In this document: positions 33,666 to 44,688 of the stretch, one piece after another
How positions within the stretch are numbered: the stretch's first letter is position 1
Layout: every line of letters begins with the position of its first letter
From: Zerene cesonia
Lineage: Eukaryota; Arthropoda; Insecta; Lepidoptera; Pieridae
NCBI RefSeq assembly: GCF_012273895.1
Contig: NC_052126.1
Span: forward strand, 6,213,218 to 6,277,217
DNA: 64,000 nt
Direction: 5' to 3'
Translations under genes and position numbers: made by a program
The notes under the pieces: model-generated
What the model was told of the DNA's origin: nothing
The model's database searches: none
What the model saw: the letters and a program-made list of their open reading frames with translations, nothing else

Positions 33666-34761
33666 AAACAAACGATGGCGTTTTAATAATTTTATATTTA
33701 TAAAGGTGAATCCTTTAGTAAGGCAGGAGTTGGAATTGAATGTATAATAAAATTAGGGGCACCGTTAAAAACAATACTCAGGTACTTAGAACTTCATAGT
33801 TATCTACGTTAATTTCAAATTATGCGAATCAAATTATAGAATCCAAAAATTACAAATAGAAAGTCATATACAAAACTTATCCAATTCGGATTACGTCATA
33901 AATCATGCCTCTAAAGACGAAACTAAAACAATAGCTACCCACATTCCAACTAATTATATTGTCAACGTGTGAGGTTATAAAAAATTGGCGCCAAATGTTC
34001 GCGCCGAACTTCATTAGCCATAGATAAAATAGTTCCACAGATAATAGAGTTATCTCACAGATGTGACGATTGTAGATAAAACAGATTAACGAATATAGAC
34101 TTTAGGTTATGTAGGCAAGGGTTGTTTTCGCGTTTTTCTTAATTTTTGCGACAGATTTTGTAGGAAACGGAAATAGTATAGGTGCAGATGTTTTTTAAAA
34201 GTGACGTAATGGGGTGCTTACGTTATCTCTGATGTGTGTGAGCTTTTTGCGTATCTTGTGCTAAAAGATTCTTTCTTTTTATCTTTTTAATGATTAATAG
34301 ATTACTTTTTGGATATATTTACTGAGCATAGTTGAATTTAGATCCCAACTTATATTAGAAATGTGAAAGTAACTGTCTCTTCACGCCAAACTACTGAACC
34401 GATTTGCAGTAGATATTAATTTGAAATTTGTGTAAGTATCGGATACTATTCTATTTGTAATATTATATAAGCATTACATAATTTAAACACGTGAAATAGA
34501 TGGATTTGTTAAATTCAACTATGAGGTCAATACTGCAATTTATCCATTAACATTCAATTGTAAGAAGCAAGCCAATGGACGAAGAAACATATTAAAATCG
34601 GACCATTTGATTCAGAGATTAAGGGGTTTAATATTTAACGGCGGTTTAGTGTTTTTTGTTAAAGCAGTGACTTATTAGTTGTCATACCTGCTCCAGGAAT
34701 CGAACTCTCCACTATAAATCATTCGCACTAAGCACTTTACTATCAGTATTTAGATTACCTA
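33666..34761. other. Intergenic with a paired E2F-type site, no gene seen
   Basis: TTGGCGCCAA at 33985-33994 and TTCGCGCC at 33998-34005. The remainder is AT-rich; 34345-34400 may be an old Helitron piece. Confidence 0.4.
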
Positions 34762-34970
34762 CTAGTTATTGCCCGCGGCTGCACACACGTCAAATTCGCA
34801 GTAAAAGCCCCTTCCCCCCTTTGTTTCTATTTGTATTATTTAAACCTTCCTATTGAATAATCTATCTAATAAAGAATACACCATCAATATCTGTTGCGTA
34901 ATTTTAAACATCTAAGCATACAGACACACAGACGGCGGAAAGCGACGTTGTTTTATACTATGTAGTGATA
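34762..34970 (-). mobile_element. Helitron-like element, family I
   Basis: CTAGTTATTGCCCGCGGCTG, GTCAAATTCGCAGTAAAAG, ACATCTAAGCATACAGACAC, GCGACGTTGTTTTATACTA. Confidence 0.65.
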
Positions 34971-35158
34971 AATTAAGCATAAAACTAACATTCTGATGGA
35001 ACTGTTCTGCCACTTATAAATGTGTTTGTTTAATTTTTACGAATCGAATAATTCTGAGAACCCATGATAGTTTATTATTAACTATTACTATTACAAATAA
35101 ATAAATATTGGTTTTAAAAAAACTATACGTTTATTAGTTATAATGGTGTATATTTTAT

Positions 35159-35340
35159 ACTAGCTGTACCGGCGGCGTCGCTCGTGGGGTTCCCGGGTTA
35201 AGAGTAGCCTATGTGCTAATCAATACTATAATCCATTTCTGTACCAAATTTCGTATAGACACGATAAGTTGTTATCGCGGATTAAAGAGTAACAAACATC
35301 CATCCATCCATACAAATTTTGGGGTTTATAATCGCGCGGA
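35159..35340 (-). mobile_element. Helitron-like element, family U-type
   Basis: CTAGCTGTACCGGCGGCG, TCGCTCGTGGGGTTCC, AGTAGCCTATGTGCTAATC, CAAATTTCGTATAGACACG, AACAAACATCCATCC. Confidence 0.55.
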
Positions 35341-35344
35341 TCGC

Positions 35345-35505
35345 GCATGTTCGTATCCCGTAGGTATATCGGGATAAAAAGTTGCCTATATGCTATTCCA
35401 GTTGTCCAGCTATCTACGTACCAAATTTCATTGCAATCGGTTAAGTAGTTTTTGCGTGAAGCAATAACAAACATACATACATCCATTTCTCATTTATAAT
35501 ATTTG
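35345..35505 (-). mobile_element. Helitron family A, 3' end missing
   Basis: CGTATCCCGTAGGTATATCG, AAAGTTGCCTATATGCTATT, CCAAATTTCATTGCAATCGG; abuts the preceding element without the CTAG end. Confidence 0.7.
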
Positions 35506-35748
35506 TAGGATAGTAGGATTAGGAATCATAAATGTTAGCTTCTAAGAACTTATTGCGATTTATGTCAACAATATATCAAAATAAATAATGACTGGGATAA
35601 ATGCGAAGCGTTATCTATAAAACTAATGGATCTATTTAAATACAGATTTTTGGGTTTTAAAGATTTATTATTATATATGTCAGCTGTTAAAGCATATAGT
35701 TTATACGTTTCAAAAAGTTAAGTACTGCCATGTACATTTACATTTTAA

Positions 35749-35992
35749 TGTGACAGTCGAGCACGCTTCGGCACGAATTGAGCCAGCTCGCACCAGGGCA
35801 GTACCACACCGCCACAGAAGACCGGCGTGAAATAGTAGCATGATACTGTGTTTCATTAGATGAGTGGGGGAACCAGGTGCCTTCTTCCTTATCCTCATCA
35901 TCCAAGTCCATTCCTTTATGAACCCATGGTGGGTGGTGGTGATCGCTTATCATATGGCGAACCACCAGCTAGGTTGCCCGACATAAACAAAT
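35749..35992 (+). mobile_element. Family B retroposon with deleted hairpin
   Basis: CAGTCGAGCACGCTTCGGC to GTTGCCCGACATAAAC; the inverted arms around the CGCATTCGCAG core are lost. Confidence 0.7.
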
Positions 35993-36092
35993 ATATGTAT
36001 TTACTTAGGTAATCTGTGAACTTATCTATTAATATACTAACATTATTATTAAGTCACTCTCTCGCTCAGGTTATCTACGTATGTATATCAAA

Positions 36093-36250
36093 CTAGCGGT
36101 CCGTCCCGGCTTCGCCCGTCTTACATATATAGCCTTCCTCAATAAATGGGCTGTCTAAAACTGAAAGAATTTTTCAAATCGGACCAGGAGTTCCTGAGAT
36201 TAGTGCTTTCAAACAAACAAACAAACTCTTCAGCTTTATAATATTAGTAT
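36093..36250 (-). mobile_element. Helitron-like element, family F, full length
   Basis: CTAG 36093-36096, CGGTCCGTCCCGGCTTCGCC, CAATAAATGGGCTGTC, TTTTTCAAATCGGACCAGG, ATAATATTAGTATAGA. Preceded by A and followed by T. Confidence 0.75.
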
Positions 36251-36446
36251 AGATATGACTCAGATATTACTAGGATTGAAACAGCAATTAGGAATAAAAT
36301 AATTTTCAAAATAAGTAAATCATTTGATGATTATCATATCAATTACGGACAATTTTAAAGTTCCTGAAATAAATAAATAAATATAATGTAAATAATTATC
36401 TAATATAGTATACGAAATAAGTTTTTCATGTGAATAATATACATAA

Positions 36447-36661
36447 CTAGCTGTGCCCCGCGGTTTTATCCACGTAGTACCTGATGTTATATAGGCTAAA
36501 TCCTTCCTCAATAAGTGGGCTATCTACAAGTATCCTATCACTCAGGTCAGCTCATTCCCTGTCTGTGTGCGAAATTTCATCAAAATCGGTTCAGTAGTTA
36601 CAGCGTGATTGACGGACAGACATCCAAACAAACAAACTTTCACATTTATTATATTAGTGTG
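36447..36661 (-). mobile_element. Chimeric Helitron-like element (A/F 3' end, E 5' part)
   Basis: CTAG and GCCCCGCGGTTTTATCC as in A, CCTTCCTCAATAAGTGGGC as in F, then CTCACTCAGGTCAGCTCA-like, CAAAATCGGTTCAGTAGTT and TTTCACATTTATTATATTAG as in E. Confidence 0.6.
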
Positions 36662-37140
36662 ATAATATATCTTTTTGAAAATCGGTTAAATAGATGCCAA
36701 AACTTTAATACACACACACAAACTAAAAAACTCAATTCGTAAGAATCTGTTTCTAGTACAGTAAACAATTGTTATTTTTATAATAACTTATATCAATACG
36801 CAAATAAGTGAACTCTTAGAAGAAATAATTTACCAGTGAACACTAAAAAAGCATAACTACCCAATACTGATGGGTAAGAAAAAAAAAATCTAATAATTTC
36901 ATATTTTTAACCCGAGCTGAAGTTTCACCAATGAATCCATATTCGAATACTCACAATTGCGATCAGCAAGCGAGAGCCAATATTCAAATCAGTCCACGAT
37001 CAAAACCTAAAACATCAAAGATCAACAAAACTAGATTGCGGACCACAAAAGGACCGAAACATAAATCATACTCATTATATCTGAACAGGATTATTTTTTA
37101 CCCAAGAAAATGTTCAAAAAAACATCAAAAGCCTGCGAGG
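36662..37140. other. Upstream flank of the promoter, no repeat recognised
   Basis: AT-rich and unique, with no element families, in contrast to the previous 4 kb. The open frame 36931-37167 runs into the GC island and has no coding features. Confidence 0.4.
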
Positions 37141-37345
37141 GGGTCGCCATTTTGTGAGGGTCTATAACCGCGGGGCGGGAAAATGGGAAGCTCGCGGCCA
37201 ATCGCGGCGCGGCGTTCGGTGAGGCGTTCTACACGCTGGCCAATCAGAAAGAGGGCCGGTTCACTCATGCGCTTTGGCGTCGATCCATAGAATTATACAT
37301 ATAGTACGGCAGTATGGGCTTGGCTTCTGCCGCGAGAGGGTGTGT
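37141..37345 (+). promoter_or_regulatory. GC-rich, CpG-rich putative promoter
   Basis: A sharp rise in GC and CpG in AT-rich surroundings, ending about 340 bp before the start codon at 37687. It holds a YY1/Pho-type site (CAAAATGGCGAC on the minus strand, 37144-37155), an E2F-type site GGCGGGAAAA at 37174-37183, and two CCAAT boxes at 37198-37202 and 37240-37244. No clear TATA box at a fitting distance. It contains none of the repeat families seen elsewhere. A broad TATA-less promoter is the simplest reading; the transcription start was not determined. Confidence 0.7.
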
Positions 37346-37686
37346 TGCTCTTTTATTTTTTTTATTGATTTAAAAAAAAAATGACGAAGTGCCTAAGAAC
37401 GGAATAGTGTTAGTGTTCTTTGTGATAGTACCATTGAGTTCAATAGTATTAATAGCCTTATCTACGCATTAAATCGATCATAATTATTAGTGTTAAAACT
37501 GTGCTAAGACGAACCGTTGTGAGTTTGGTGTATGAGAAAGAGAGTAGAGAAAACAGAAGTTCAAAAATCGTGCAGAAGAAATAAACTCAACCCGAAATTG
37601 CTAGCGCGTTTTAGTTGACATTAAAGCTGAGATTGGGTTTTTCGGACCCGTGTGTTCAGACGCAGGTGGTAGGACCTGACACAGGG
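37346..37686 (+). other. Putative 5' untranslated region of the 37.7-kb gene
   Basis: Stretch between the GC-rich promoter and the first ATG. An in-frame TAG at 37612-37614 lies ahead of the coding part, so the protein does not start further upstream in this exon. Extent and continuity with the coding exon are inferred. Confidence 0.45.
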
Positions 37687-37789
37687 ATGGTTATGGCCAG
37701 CGGTGGTGGCGGGATGGTGCAATCCCCGCCAGACATGCTGCACCATCACAACATCATGGACACCTCCTCCCATGTGGAGATGATGCCGA
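37687..37789 (+). CDS. First coding exon of an unidentified gene (Met/His-rich N-terminus)
   Basis: This is a short GC-rich open frame. The first ATG is at 37687 and a second in-frame ATG follows at 37693 (gttATGgcc); either may be used. The exon gives 34 codons plus one base, ending at a consensus donor GTGAGT at 37790-37795 (phase 1). Without splicing the frame meets a TAG at 37810. The peptide begins MVMASGGGGMVQSPPDML, continues with HHHN and many Met, and has no folded domain. Such low-complexity N-termini are common in transcriptional and RNA-binding regulators, but I do not recognise the protein and no downstream exon was found up to 64 kb. The isolated position after a CpG-rich promoter and the long following intron fit a developmental gene; that is inference. 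Confidence 0.6.
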
Positions 37790-37795
37790 GTGAGT
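37790..37795 (+). other. Splice donor GTGAGT
   Basis: Consensus 5' splice site directly after the 34-codon exon; intron 1 would run to the right from here. Confidence 0.65.
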
Positions 37796-40043
37796 ACAGA
37801 GAATTTGGCTAGGTACACACTCATTGAACAAATTCTTAGTGATATAACAAGAAATGTAATGGTCAAAGAGGTTTTTTTTTCCTTAAACGATTCTACCGTT
37901 GTTGTTTGTTTGTTTTATTAAAACAAATTGATATCCGACATACAGACATAATAAATGTCAATTGTGCTAAAGTAGGTTGTACATTTCCTTCAAGCATTCG
38001 AAATGTCAGTCGATAAAAATATATCTTTAGTTATCTAATACGGAAAGTCTCTTGATGAAAGGAAATTTCTAAAGCAATAAAATAAGCGATGCACATAATT
38101 TATCTAAAATTGTTCGGTAAGTAGGTAGGTAAAACATACAGGTACCTACCTGTATGTTTTACGACTCACATTAAACATTTTTAATGTGTAAACCAAAAAC
38201 ATTTATATCGATCGGATGAGACTATCCACCGTTCCAATTAAAACACGAGTATAATATATACGTAGAAATAAATTAATAATTAAAATTCCACATTTATCTC
38301 AATAAAATCGAACGTGTGGCTTCAAACAATATGTTATTGAAGATATCCCGCATGGCGATATTGTGTTGAACCTAACGCCGATGCTGTATCGGAGAGCAAT
38401 CTGCTAATTCTGATTAAAATCTCGTAACAGCTGAGTTATTTTCTTGAAAAAAAAAATTGATCTGTATCTCTGATTAGCGGCTTCATACCACCGGGACATT
38501 AACGTGAGCTCTTGTTATAACGTAATAATGTAGGTTTGTACTCTCAGAACGAGAAATTTGATGTATTTTTTATTTTCTTTATTAGTACTTTATCAGGTCA
38601 TTCAAGGAGAGATAATAGACAGATAGTTTTAAAGTTATATTTCTGCGAATTAATTACGTATTGTTTATTGTGTGTTACCGACGTATATGGTGATATAATA
38701 TTGTGATGAAAACTTAATTATTTCTTTCTTTTCATATATACTCGAGAATTGTGTGCTTAATCTTATAACGATAGTTTTAAATACAACTGAATAAATTGTC
38801 AAAAAAATTTTAGATTATCAATTGGTTATAAATCGTTTCTGAATAATTTACTTTGAATCAAAATAAAAGCTCTTTTATGCAATAAATATGTACGCCTTTT
38901 ACTGAAAACTCGTATTACAATAACTTACCCAAAAAGCAACAAACAATGAAGACTTCTCATTTATAAATGGACCGTAACTTTTCCATTCAAAAACAATACA
39001 CTAATCAAAAATCCAAAATCCATCCAATCTCGCCAAGTTTAACCAATAAACGTAATGTAAGGGGGGTTGATTGATTTATAAACGGGGGTCGTTACGGCCC
39101 GGGCATTATTTCTGCTAATGCAACCCCCGCAGTTTGGGGTTACGTGATTTATTCGTGATTTTTTTTTCTTCACGTTGGTACCTTGACTTTATTTTGTGAT
39201 ATTCTTAAATTTAAATTTTATTTATTCTAAAGCTAATTAAAAATATTATTTTAAGTTGTTGTTTTTAGACGCGCATATAAATTTATATATTAAATTACAA
39301 GGTTTGTAGGTCCAATAGACTATAAGTTCATTTAAAAAAATATGCATGGTCTATTGGACCATAAACAAGGTCTAGACTCTAATAACTTGTTTTAATTAAA
39401 ATTGTTATTGCCATGTCAGGTTAAAAAATAGAAAGACGGAAATAATTAGTCCTATAAATACATCTAGTAAGTCATCAGTAAATCATTCGCACAAATAGTT
39501 TTTTTCAGTCAGTCGGCCAGAAAAAGTGATTAAATTTTTTTGTTTGTTTGTTCGTTTGTCACACTTAGGATTTTGAAATTTATTTTTATTAGGAGGCTAA
39601 TTCATTCTTAAGTAGCAGATTTCTTCCTATTTCTTTACCAAAACAAAGAGGACAGAGTCGGGAGCAGCGGCTAGTTCTTCATAAAACAAATAATAAAAAA
39701 TGATGAAAAGATAAAATGATGAACATAAAATGATTATCTCAACACATACAAGTGAAGCATAATTTCTAAGAAGCCTTAAAAAAATTCCAACGTATAAATA
39801 ACATAGAAAATGAATTATCAACAAATATCCCAACCACCTCTCGGACTAACAGCTGCTAACGAAGCATCGATCAAAATAATAGTTTAATTTAATTACAATT
39901 TATTTAATTAGTTACATAATTAACCGTTTAACAGCAGGTGTGGTTCAGCCTTAAATATATATACTAGTTTTTCGACCCAACTTCGTGCAATAAGTGTACA
40001 TAAGGGCAAAAGTGTTTTATATTGATACAGAAATATAGAACCA
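37796..40043 (+). other. Start of presumed intron 1; no exon seen
   Basis: AT-rich unique DNA with no recognised repeat family. It contains a perfect 16-bp-arm hairpin at 38129-38162, a GC-rich patch at 39056-39175 and a 12-bp inverted repeat at 39309-39360. Confidence 0.5.
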
Positions 40044-40207
40044 CTAGCTTTGCGCCGGCGGCTTTGTCCGCTTGGCTAAAGAAAATGGGAATGAGATGTT
40101 TCAACGCTGCTAGGTAGCCTATGTCACTCTTCAGTCTCCTAACTATCTCCAGACACATAAATCATAGCATAAAATCACATGAAAGATAGACAAACAAACA
40201 CGCACAC
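40044..40207 (-). mobile_element. Helitron-like element, family U
   Basis: CTAG 40044-40047, TTTGCGCCGGCGGCTTTGTC, GTAGCCTATGTCACTC, CCTAACTATCTCCAGACAC, AGACAAACAAACACGC. Confidence 0.65.
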
Positions 40208-40209
40208 TT

Positions 40210-40495
40210 TAGTGTGAGTCGAGCACGCTTCGGCACGAATTGGGCAACCAACCCCCACAGGAACCGGCGTGAAATAAGCATGCTACACGAGAGTCCAGTG
40301 AGTAGGGAAGCCGGAGTCTCCTTTTCCGCACCCTTTCCAGTCCATTCCTTTATTCCCGCCGCCGTATCTCTTTATCTCTTGCCCTTTAAAAGCGGGCAAC
40401 GCATCCGCAGAGCCACTACCTCTGCTCAGTTCACGGGCGGCGGTGATCGTTTACCATCAGGCGGACCACCAGCTCAGTTGCCCGCTATGACATGA
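40210..40495 (+). mobile_element. Family B retroposon, near full length
   Basis: GTGAGTCGAGCACGCTTCG to GTTGCCCGCTATGACATG; a gap after GAATTGGGC. The outer stem AGCGGGCAAC / GTTGCCCGCT is intact. Confidence 0.75.
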
Positions 40496-40942
40496 ATGTC
40501 CGACATGAAAAAGCACGTTTTCGCCAAAACCTAAGGATATTATTATTAAAATACAAATATACATAATGGCCCTTGAATTTCTATATAACAATCATTGAAA
40601 TATTTAAATATTTACCTACTCATTTTCGAATTTAGTCCCAGACTAAGAAAAGCTTGTTCTATGGAAAGTAGACAACCGATAAACACACAAACACATATTT
40701 TATTTAATATCAGCATAATATTATTAACATAAATGTCTGACGAAAAATATGATTGTATTATATTATAGCGAATTCCCTCTTTAACTATATACCAGCTTCC
40801 ACCCGCGACTTCGCTTGCGTAAACTAAAAAAATTTATATGTGGATTTTCAAAGAGGCAGTATGACATTTCTTACCTACTTCTTATATGCGTATATTTCGT
40901 CAACTGTTTATGTCAGTATAAAACCTATTTAGCAACCTCTAT
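40496..40942. other. Intergenic or intronic, nothing certain
   Basis: 40795-40860 may be an old Helitron-like piece (CGCGACTTCGCTTGCG). No exon. Confidence 0.35.
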
Positions 40943-41085
40943 GGCGAGGGGTGTCCCATAGACACATGAAACTGAAAGAGTAGAAGAAATTCGATTACTG
41001 GGGCGGGATTTCTTTGGTCTGAGCAAAAAGACGCGGGTTTGAATACCGCCTCGTGATTATTTTTTTTCTATTCTTTAAAAACGTA
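40943..41085 (+). mobile_element. SINE T, degenerate copy
   Basis: CATAGACACATGAAACTGAA, GAGTAGAAGAAATTCGATTA, GCGGGTTTGAATACCGCCTC (mutated B box), TTCTATTCTTTAAAAA. Confidence 0.6.
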
Positions 41086-41436
41086 TCAAAAACACTATTA
41101 CATTTAAAATACCTATGTTACTTGCCGGTTACATGTGCGGATAGACCCGAAACAGCGTATTTATCAGTTAAAATGTTAATATAAGTTGAAACTAATATTG
41201 GTCTATTCAATATATAAACTTCTGTCAAAATAATTTTTTTACAAGATTAGAATATACACACAACCAAAAAAAAATTTCTAACTATCGCTTTAGGTCTATA
41301 AAACATCCATATTCCTTCAAAAAACAATATTTAACTTGCAGAAACGGCATATTTTATTGCCTAAATATATAGATTTATTATTCATCTTTTCGTGGGAAAC
41401 ATTCATTCAATGGTACATAAATATTGTGGGATTTTT

Positions 41437-41555
41437 GTAGAAACTGCTTTCCGAACCGGTGGTAACTAATTTCTATGCAATACGACGATTTAAAAGCGTT
41501 TCTAAACGAAGTCTAGTTCAATAAACATATGTTTATTTGAGTTTTGGAATAAAAA
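41437..41555 (+). mobile_element. LINE 3' UTR tail, family W
   Basis: GAAACTGCTTTCCGAACCGG, TGGTAACTAAT, GATTTAAAAGCGTTTC, AAGTCTAGTTCAATAAACAT. Related pieces at 56285-56365 and 60950-61060. Confidence 0.55.
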
Positions 41556-41668
41556 AATATGATGATGTGAATGTCTGTTAGTTTTTTACGCAAAAACCAA
41601 TAAACTGGTTACGGTGAGAAGCCACTAAAGAATAGCTTTGTTATGATTTGTTTTTATACATCTATGCT

Positions 41669-41840
41669 ATCTGTACTAATATATATATATAGAGCTTAAA
41701 GTCTGTTTGAACGCGTCAATATAAGAAACTAAGGGTTCGAATTAAAACATTATTATTGTCTTCAATTCTTAGTTCATTCACGAAGGAAGACTTTGGGCTA
41801 TATCATGTACGACGTGAGTGAAACCGCGGGGCAAAACTAG
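41669..41840 (+). mobile_element. Helitron-like element, F-type start and A-type end
   Basis: TCTGTACTAATATATATAT, CTGTTTGAACGCGTCAATA, GAGTGAAACCGCGGGGC and CTAG at 41837-41840. Confidence 0.55.
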
Positions 41841-42892
41841 TAGGACATATTGTTAACAAACTCCAAGAGTACCTAAAACATGGATTCCTAAAACTATAGG
41901 TAAACTGGGTTTACTTATCATGTAGCAAATAAGTAATGTTTATCCAACTATCTCAAAAGACGGGTCATGCCTTTCGGTTTAAAAATGTACTCTGTATCTC
42001 ATAAAACACTTGATACATTAATCATTTTTAAACCAATCAAATATTCAACAATTGTACTAAATCTAATTGTGATCTTTGCATTGAAATCATTTATAACCGA
42101 GAAATATTTTAAGAATAGAAAAAAAATCTCAAAATTATGTACATATTTCAAAAGTGAATAGTTCTAGAACATACCATGCAGTTCCACAATAACTCATTCC
42201 GCCAAAGCGCAACGCATCGAGGAGTCAGCGCTGCGCCTGCGCATACAGTATGTTTTATTAAGCGCTAAGTATCACAGCAAATAGCCGGATATTTTTAGAT
42301 TTCGCCCATTTAACTGCAACTGGTTATTGCAAGGGCCGGCCGCTAAATAATATAAAAGACAAATAGCATCACCGTCTTAGGTGGTAGACTTTGTATGGAA
42401 GTTTTTAACGGATTTATTCATTGTAATAATATGTTTTGGAAGTGTTATTAATTGGTATAAAAAGGAGATTAAGTTGTGGATTATACAGAGTCAATGGTAT
42501 TGCTTTTTAAATTCAATTCAATTTATTTCAATTTATTTCATACATACATACATACATTTTTGACATTTTTAAAATTACAATTTATAGCAATTACAATTTA
42601 GTTTATATAAACGGTTTGTCTTACATATATTTTTAAAGTTAACATATATCAAGCCGATGTTTCCCTAGCTAGATTGCAGGGCAACCTGTATTTAGGAGAA
42701 ACAGCTTGCTTCTAAAGTAGATTCACTATTTGAGCCATTTGACAGCATTATTATTAAAAATTATAATTGAATACAATAGAGAAGAAAAAAATAAATCTCG
42801 AAACCATCTTACAAATAAATAAAGTCTTTATTCTATGCATAACCTTCTTTCCTCCACAACTATATTCAGTTAAGTTTTAGCTTGTAACAATA
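41841..42892. other. Presumed intron, with a GC-rich patch
   Basis: 42190-42350 is GC-rich, with GCGCTGCGCCTGCGCATAC (close to an NRF1 site) and GGGCCGGCCGC. No exon was recognised. 42535-42556 is a CATA microsatellite. Confidence 0.4.
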
Positions 42893-43091
42893 CTAGCTTC
42901 GTCCCGCGGTTTCACCCGCGTAAGTCCGTATCCCGTAGGAATATCGGGTAAAAAGTTGCCTATATGTTATTCCAGTTGTCCAGCTGTCTACGTACCAAAT
43001 TTCATTGCGAACGGTTCAGTAGTTTTTGCGTGAAAGAGCAACAAACACACACACATTCTTACAAACTTTCGCATTTATAATATAAGTAGGA
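42893..43091 (-). mobile_element. Helitron family A, full length
   Basis: CTAG 42893-42896 to GGA 43091, the reverse of a TC start; A before and T after. Interior equals the family consensus almost throughout. Confidence 0.85.
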
Positions 43092-43104
43092 TTCGTAGGA
43101 TTAT

Positions 43105-43170
43105 AGTTAGATGTCGCTCAGTGAAGTTGCTGCTTTCTAATGGTGAAATAATTTTTAAAATCGGATTTTA
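43105..43170 (-). mobile_element. Helitron-like family H fragment
   Basis: GTCGCTCAGTGAAGTTGC, TTTCTAATGGTGAAATAATT. Confidence 0.4.
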
Positions 43171-43204
43171 ATTGTTGCTGTACCTTGCATTATTATTTAT
43201 GAAA

Positions 43205-43380
43205 AAACTAAACTATCATTAAATTATCAGAACTGGACATTTTAATGAGACCACACGAGGCAAACAGCTTTCATTTAAAAAATATTACATCAAAATCGCT
43301 TTACCCAGTCGAAAATTCCGAGGCAAACCCTAGAAGTACAATCAAATTGATAACCTCCTATTTTGAAGTCGGTAAAAAAC
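43205..43380. repeat. Dispersed repeat, family N
   Basis: TCAGAACTGGACATTTTAATG, AGACCACACGAGGC, ... CCTCCTATTTTGAAGTCGG. A second copy with the same two ends is at 49530-49640; shorter pieces end near 20045, 44120 and 63250. Confidence 0.5.
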
Positions 43381-43664
43381 ACAATATATGCTAATCGTCC
43401 ATTTTCCACGTGACTACCCTCAAATAGGGGGTAAACTACAACATGTGTATACATAACGCTCTTATCACAGACAAACACACAGTAGTTGCGTATTATCTAC
43501 TTATAAACATATGTCACTAGTTCAAGGGGGGTGCGACATAACTATCCTTTTATCAAATGCAAAGAAACATTATAATAATATGTCTATTTCTTCTAAATTC
43601 GTTTTAGTTAACAAAAAATTTTTGACTCATGACTTTTTCAATCAATATATACATAAATCCTACT

Positions 43665-43862
43665 TCCTACTAATATTATAAATGCGAAAGTTTGTAAGGA
43701 TGTGTGTGTTTGTTGCTCTTTCACGCAAAAGCTACTGAACCGATTGCAATGAAATTTGGTATATAGACAGGTAGATTACTGGAATAACATAAAGGTTACT
43801 TCTTATCCCGATATTCCTACGGGATCCGGACTTACGCGAGTTAAAACGCGGGGCGCAGCTGG
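43665..43862 (+). mobile_element. Helitron family A, full length, CTGG end
   Basis: Starts TCCTACTAATATTATAAATG, ends GGGGCGCAGCTGG (CTGG 43859-43862), which fits the CTRR rule although the usual end is CTAG. Confidence 0.85.
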
Positions 43863-43885
43863 TACATTTATAAGATTACATATTA

Positions 43886-44062
43886 CTAGTTCGCCCTGTC
43901 TTCGCCCGTGGTATATATATATAGCCTATGTCGCTTATTGAAGATGCAACTTTCTAATAGCTTGACGGTTTCGCAATCGGTTCAGCAGTTTTTGTGTAAT
44001 CATTACAAACATACCTATATATAAAAACACAAATGCTTCTTTATAATATTGGTTTAGATGTA
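43886..44062 (-). mobile_element. Helitron-like element, family H, full length
   Basis: CTAG 43886-43889, TTCGCCCTGTCTTCGCCCG, TATAGCCTATGTCGC, GAAGATGCAACTTTCTAATA, CAATCGGTTCAGCAGTTTTT, TAATATTGGTTTAGA. Confidence 0.65.
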
Positions 44063-44532
44063 TATTTACTATACTTGCCTACGTGTTAAATCGACAACCG
44101 CCATTTTTAAAGTCGGTTAAAGAGTTTTTTTTGTAAAACCGTCTCATCTCGAGGCATTCCAGGGGTTTTTATAAATATTAGTAAAGGGACCACCACACAG
44201 ATTTTATTGTTACGTGAAATCGGTAGCTTCACACCTCCATACTAAATTGCTTTGCCGATGCCGACGGATTCTGGACTTCGGTAGGTACCTACGCGATGGT
44301 GCCTTCGCTACTATTAGATGGGCGTAATAATGTATTTAAACCTGTTTGTCTGTTTTTGCGTCGTCGCTTAACAAATTTTGATGGTGTTAAGTTTGATTGG
44401 GAAACGCTGCAGGTTTATGATAAAATATAAAGTGAATTGTGTAGCGCTTACATAAAAACTAGGTAGAGAAATTTTGAAGAATATTTACAATTAGATAGTT
44501 TTAGAACTAGATTAATTTAAATTATAAATTAG
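44063..44532. other. Unique DNA, no gene seen
   Basis: 44220-44345 is less AT-rich and not repeated here. No splice-flanked coding stretch recognised. Confidence 0.35.
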
Positions 44533-44685
44533 ACGATGCCGCGCGGTTTCACACACGTCATCATCGCCATATAGTCCACAGCCTTGATCTATAAATTGAA
44601 CTATCTAACACTGAATGAATTTCTCAAATCGCACCAGTAGTTACTGAGGTTCGCGGGTTCAAACAAATCTCTAGCTTCATTTTAT
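44533..44685 (-). mobile_element. Helitron-like element, F-type, diverged
   Basis: GATGCCGCGCGGTTTCACAC, AACTATCTAACACTGAATG, AATCGCACCAGTAGTTACTG. Confidence 0.5.
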
Positions 44686-44688
44686 TAA

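Noticed and set aside
37615..37686. Extension of the 37.7-kb exon upstream to a TTG codon
   Set aside because: TTG is not a plausible start here; a TAG stop lies just before it, and two ATG codons follow at 37687 and 37693.
42535..42560. Direct repeats as a possible CRISPR-like array
   Set aside because: It is a simple CATA microsatellite; no array of repeats and spacers exists in the window.
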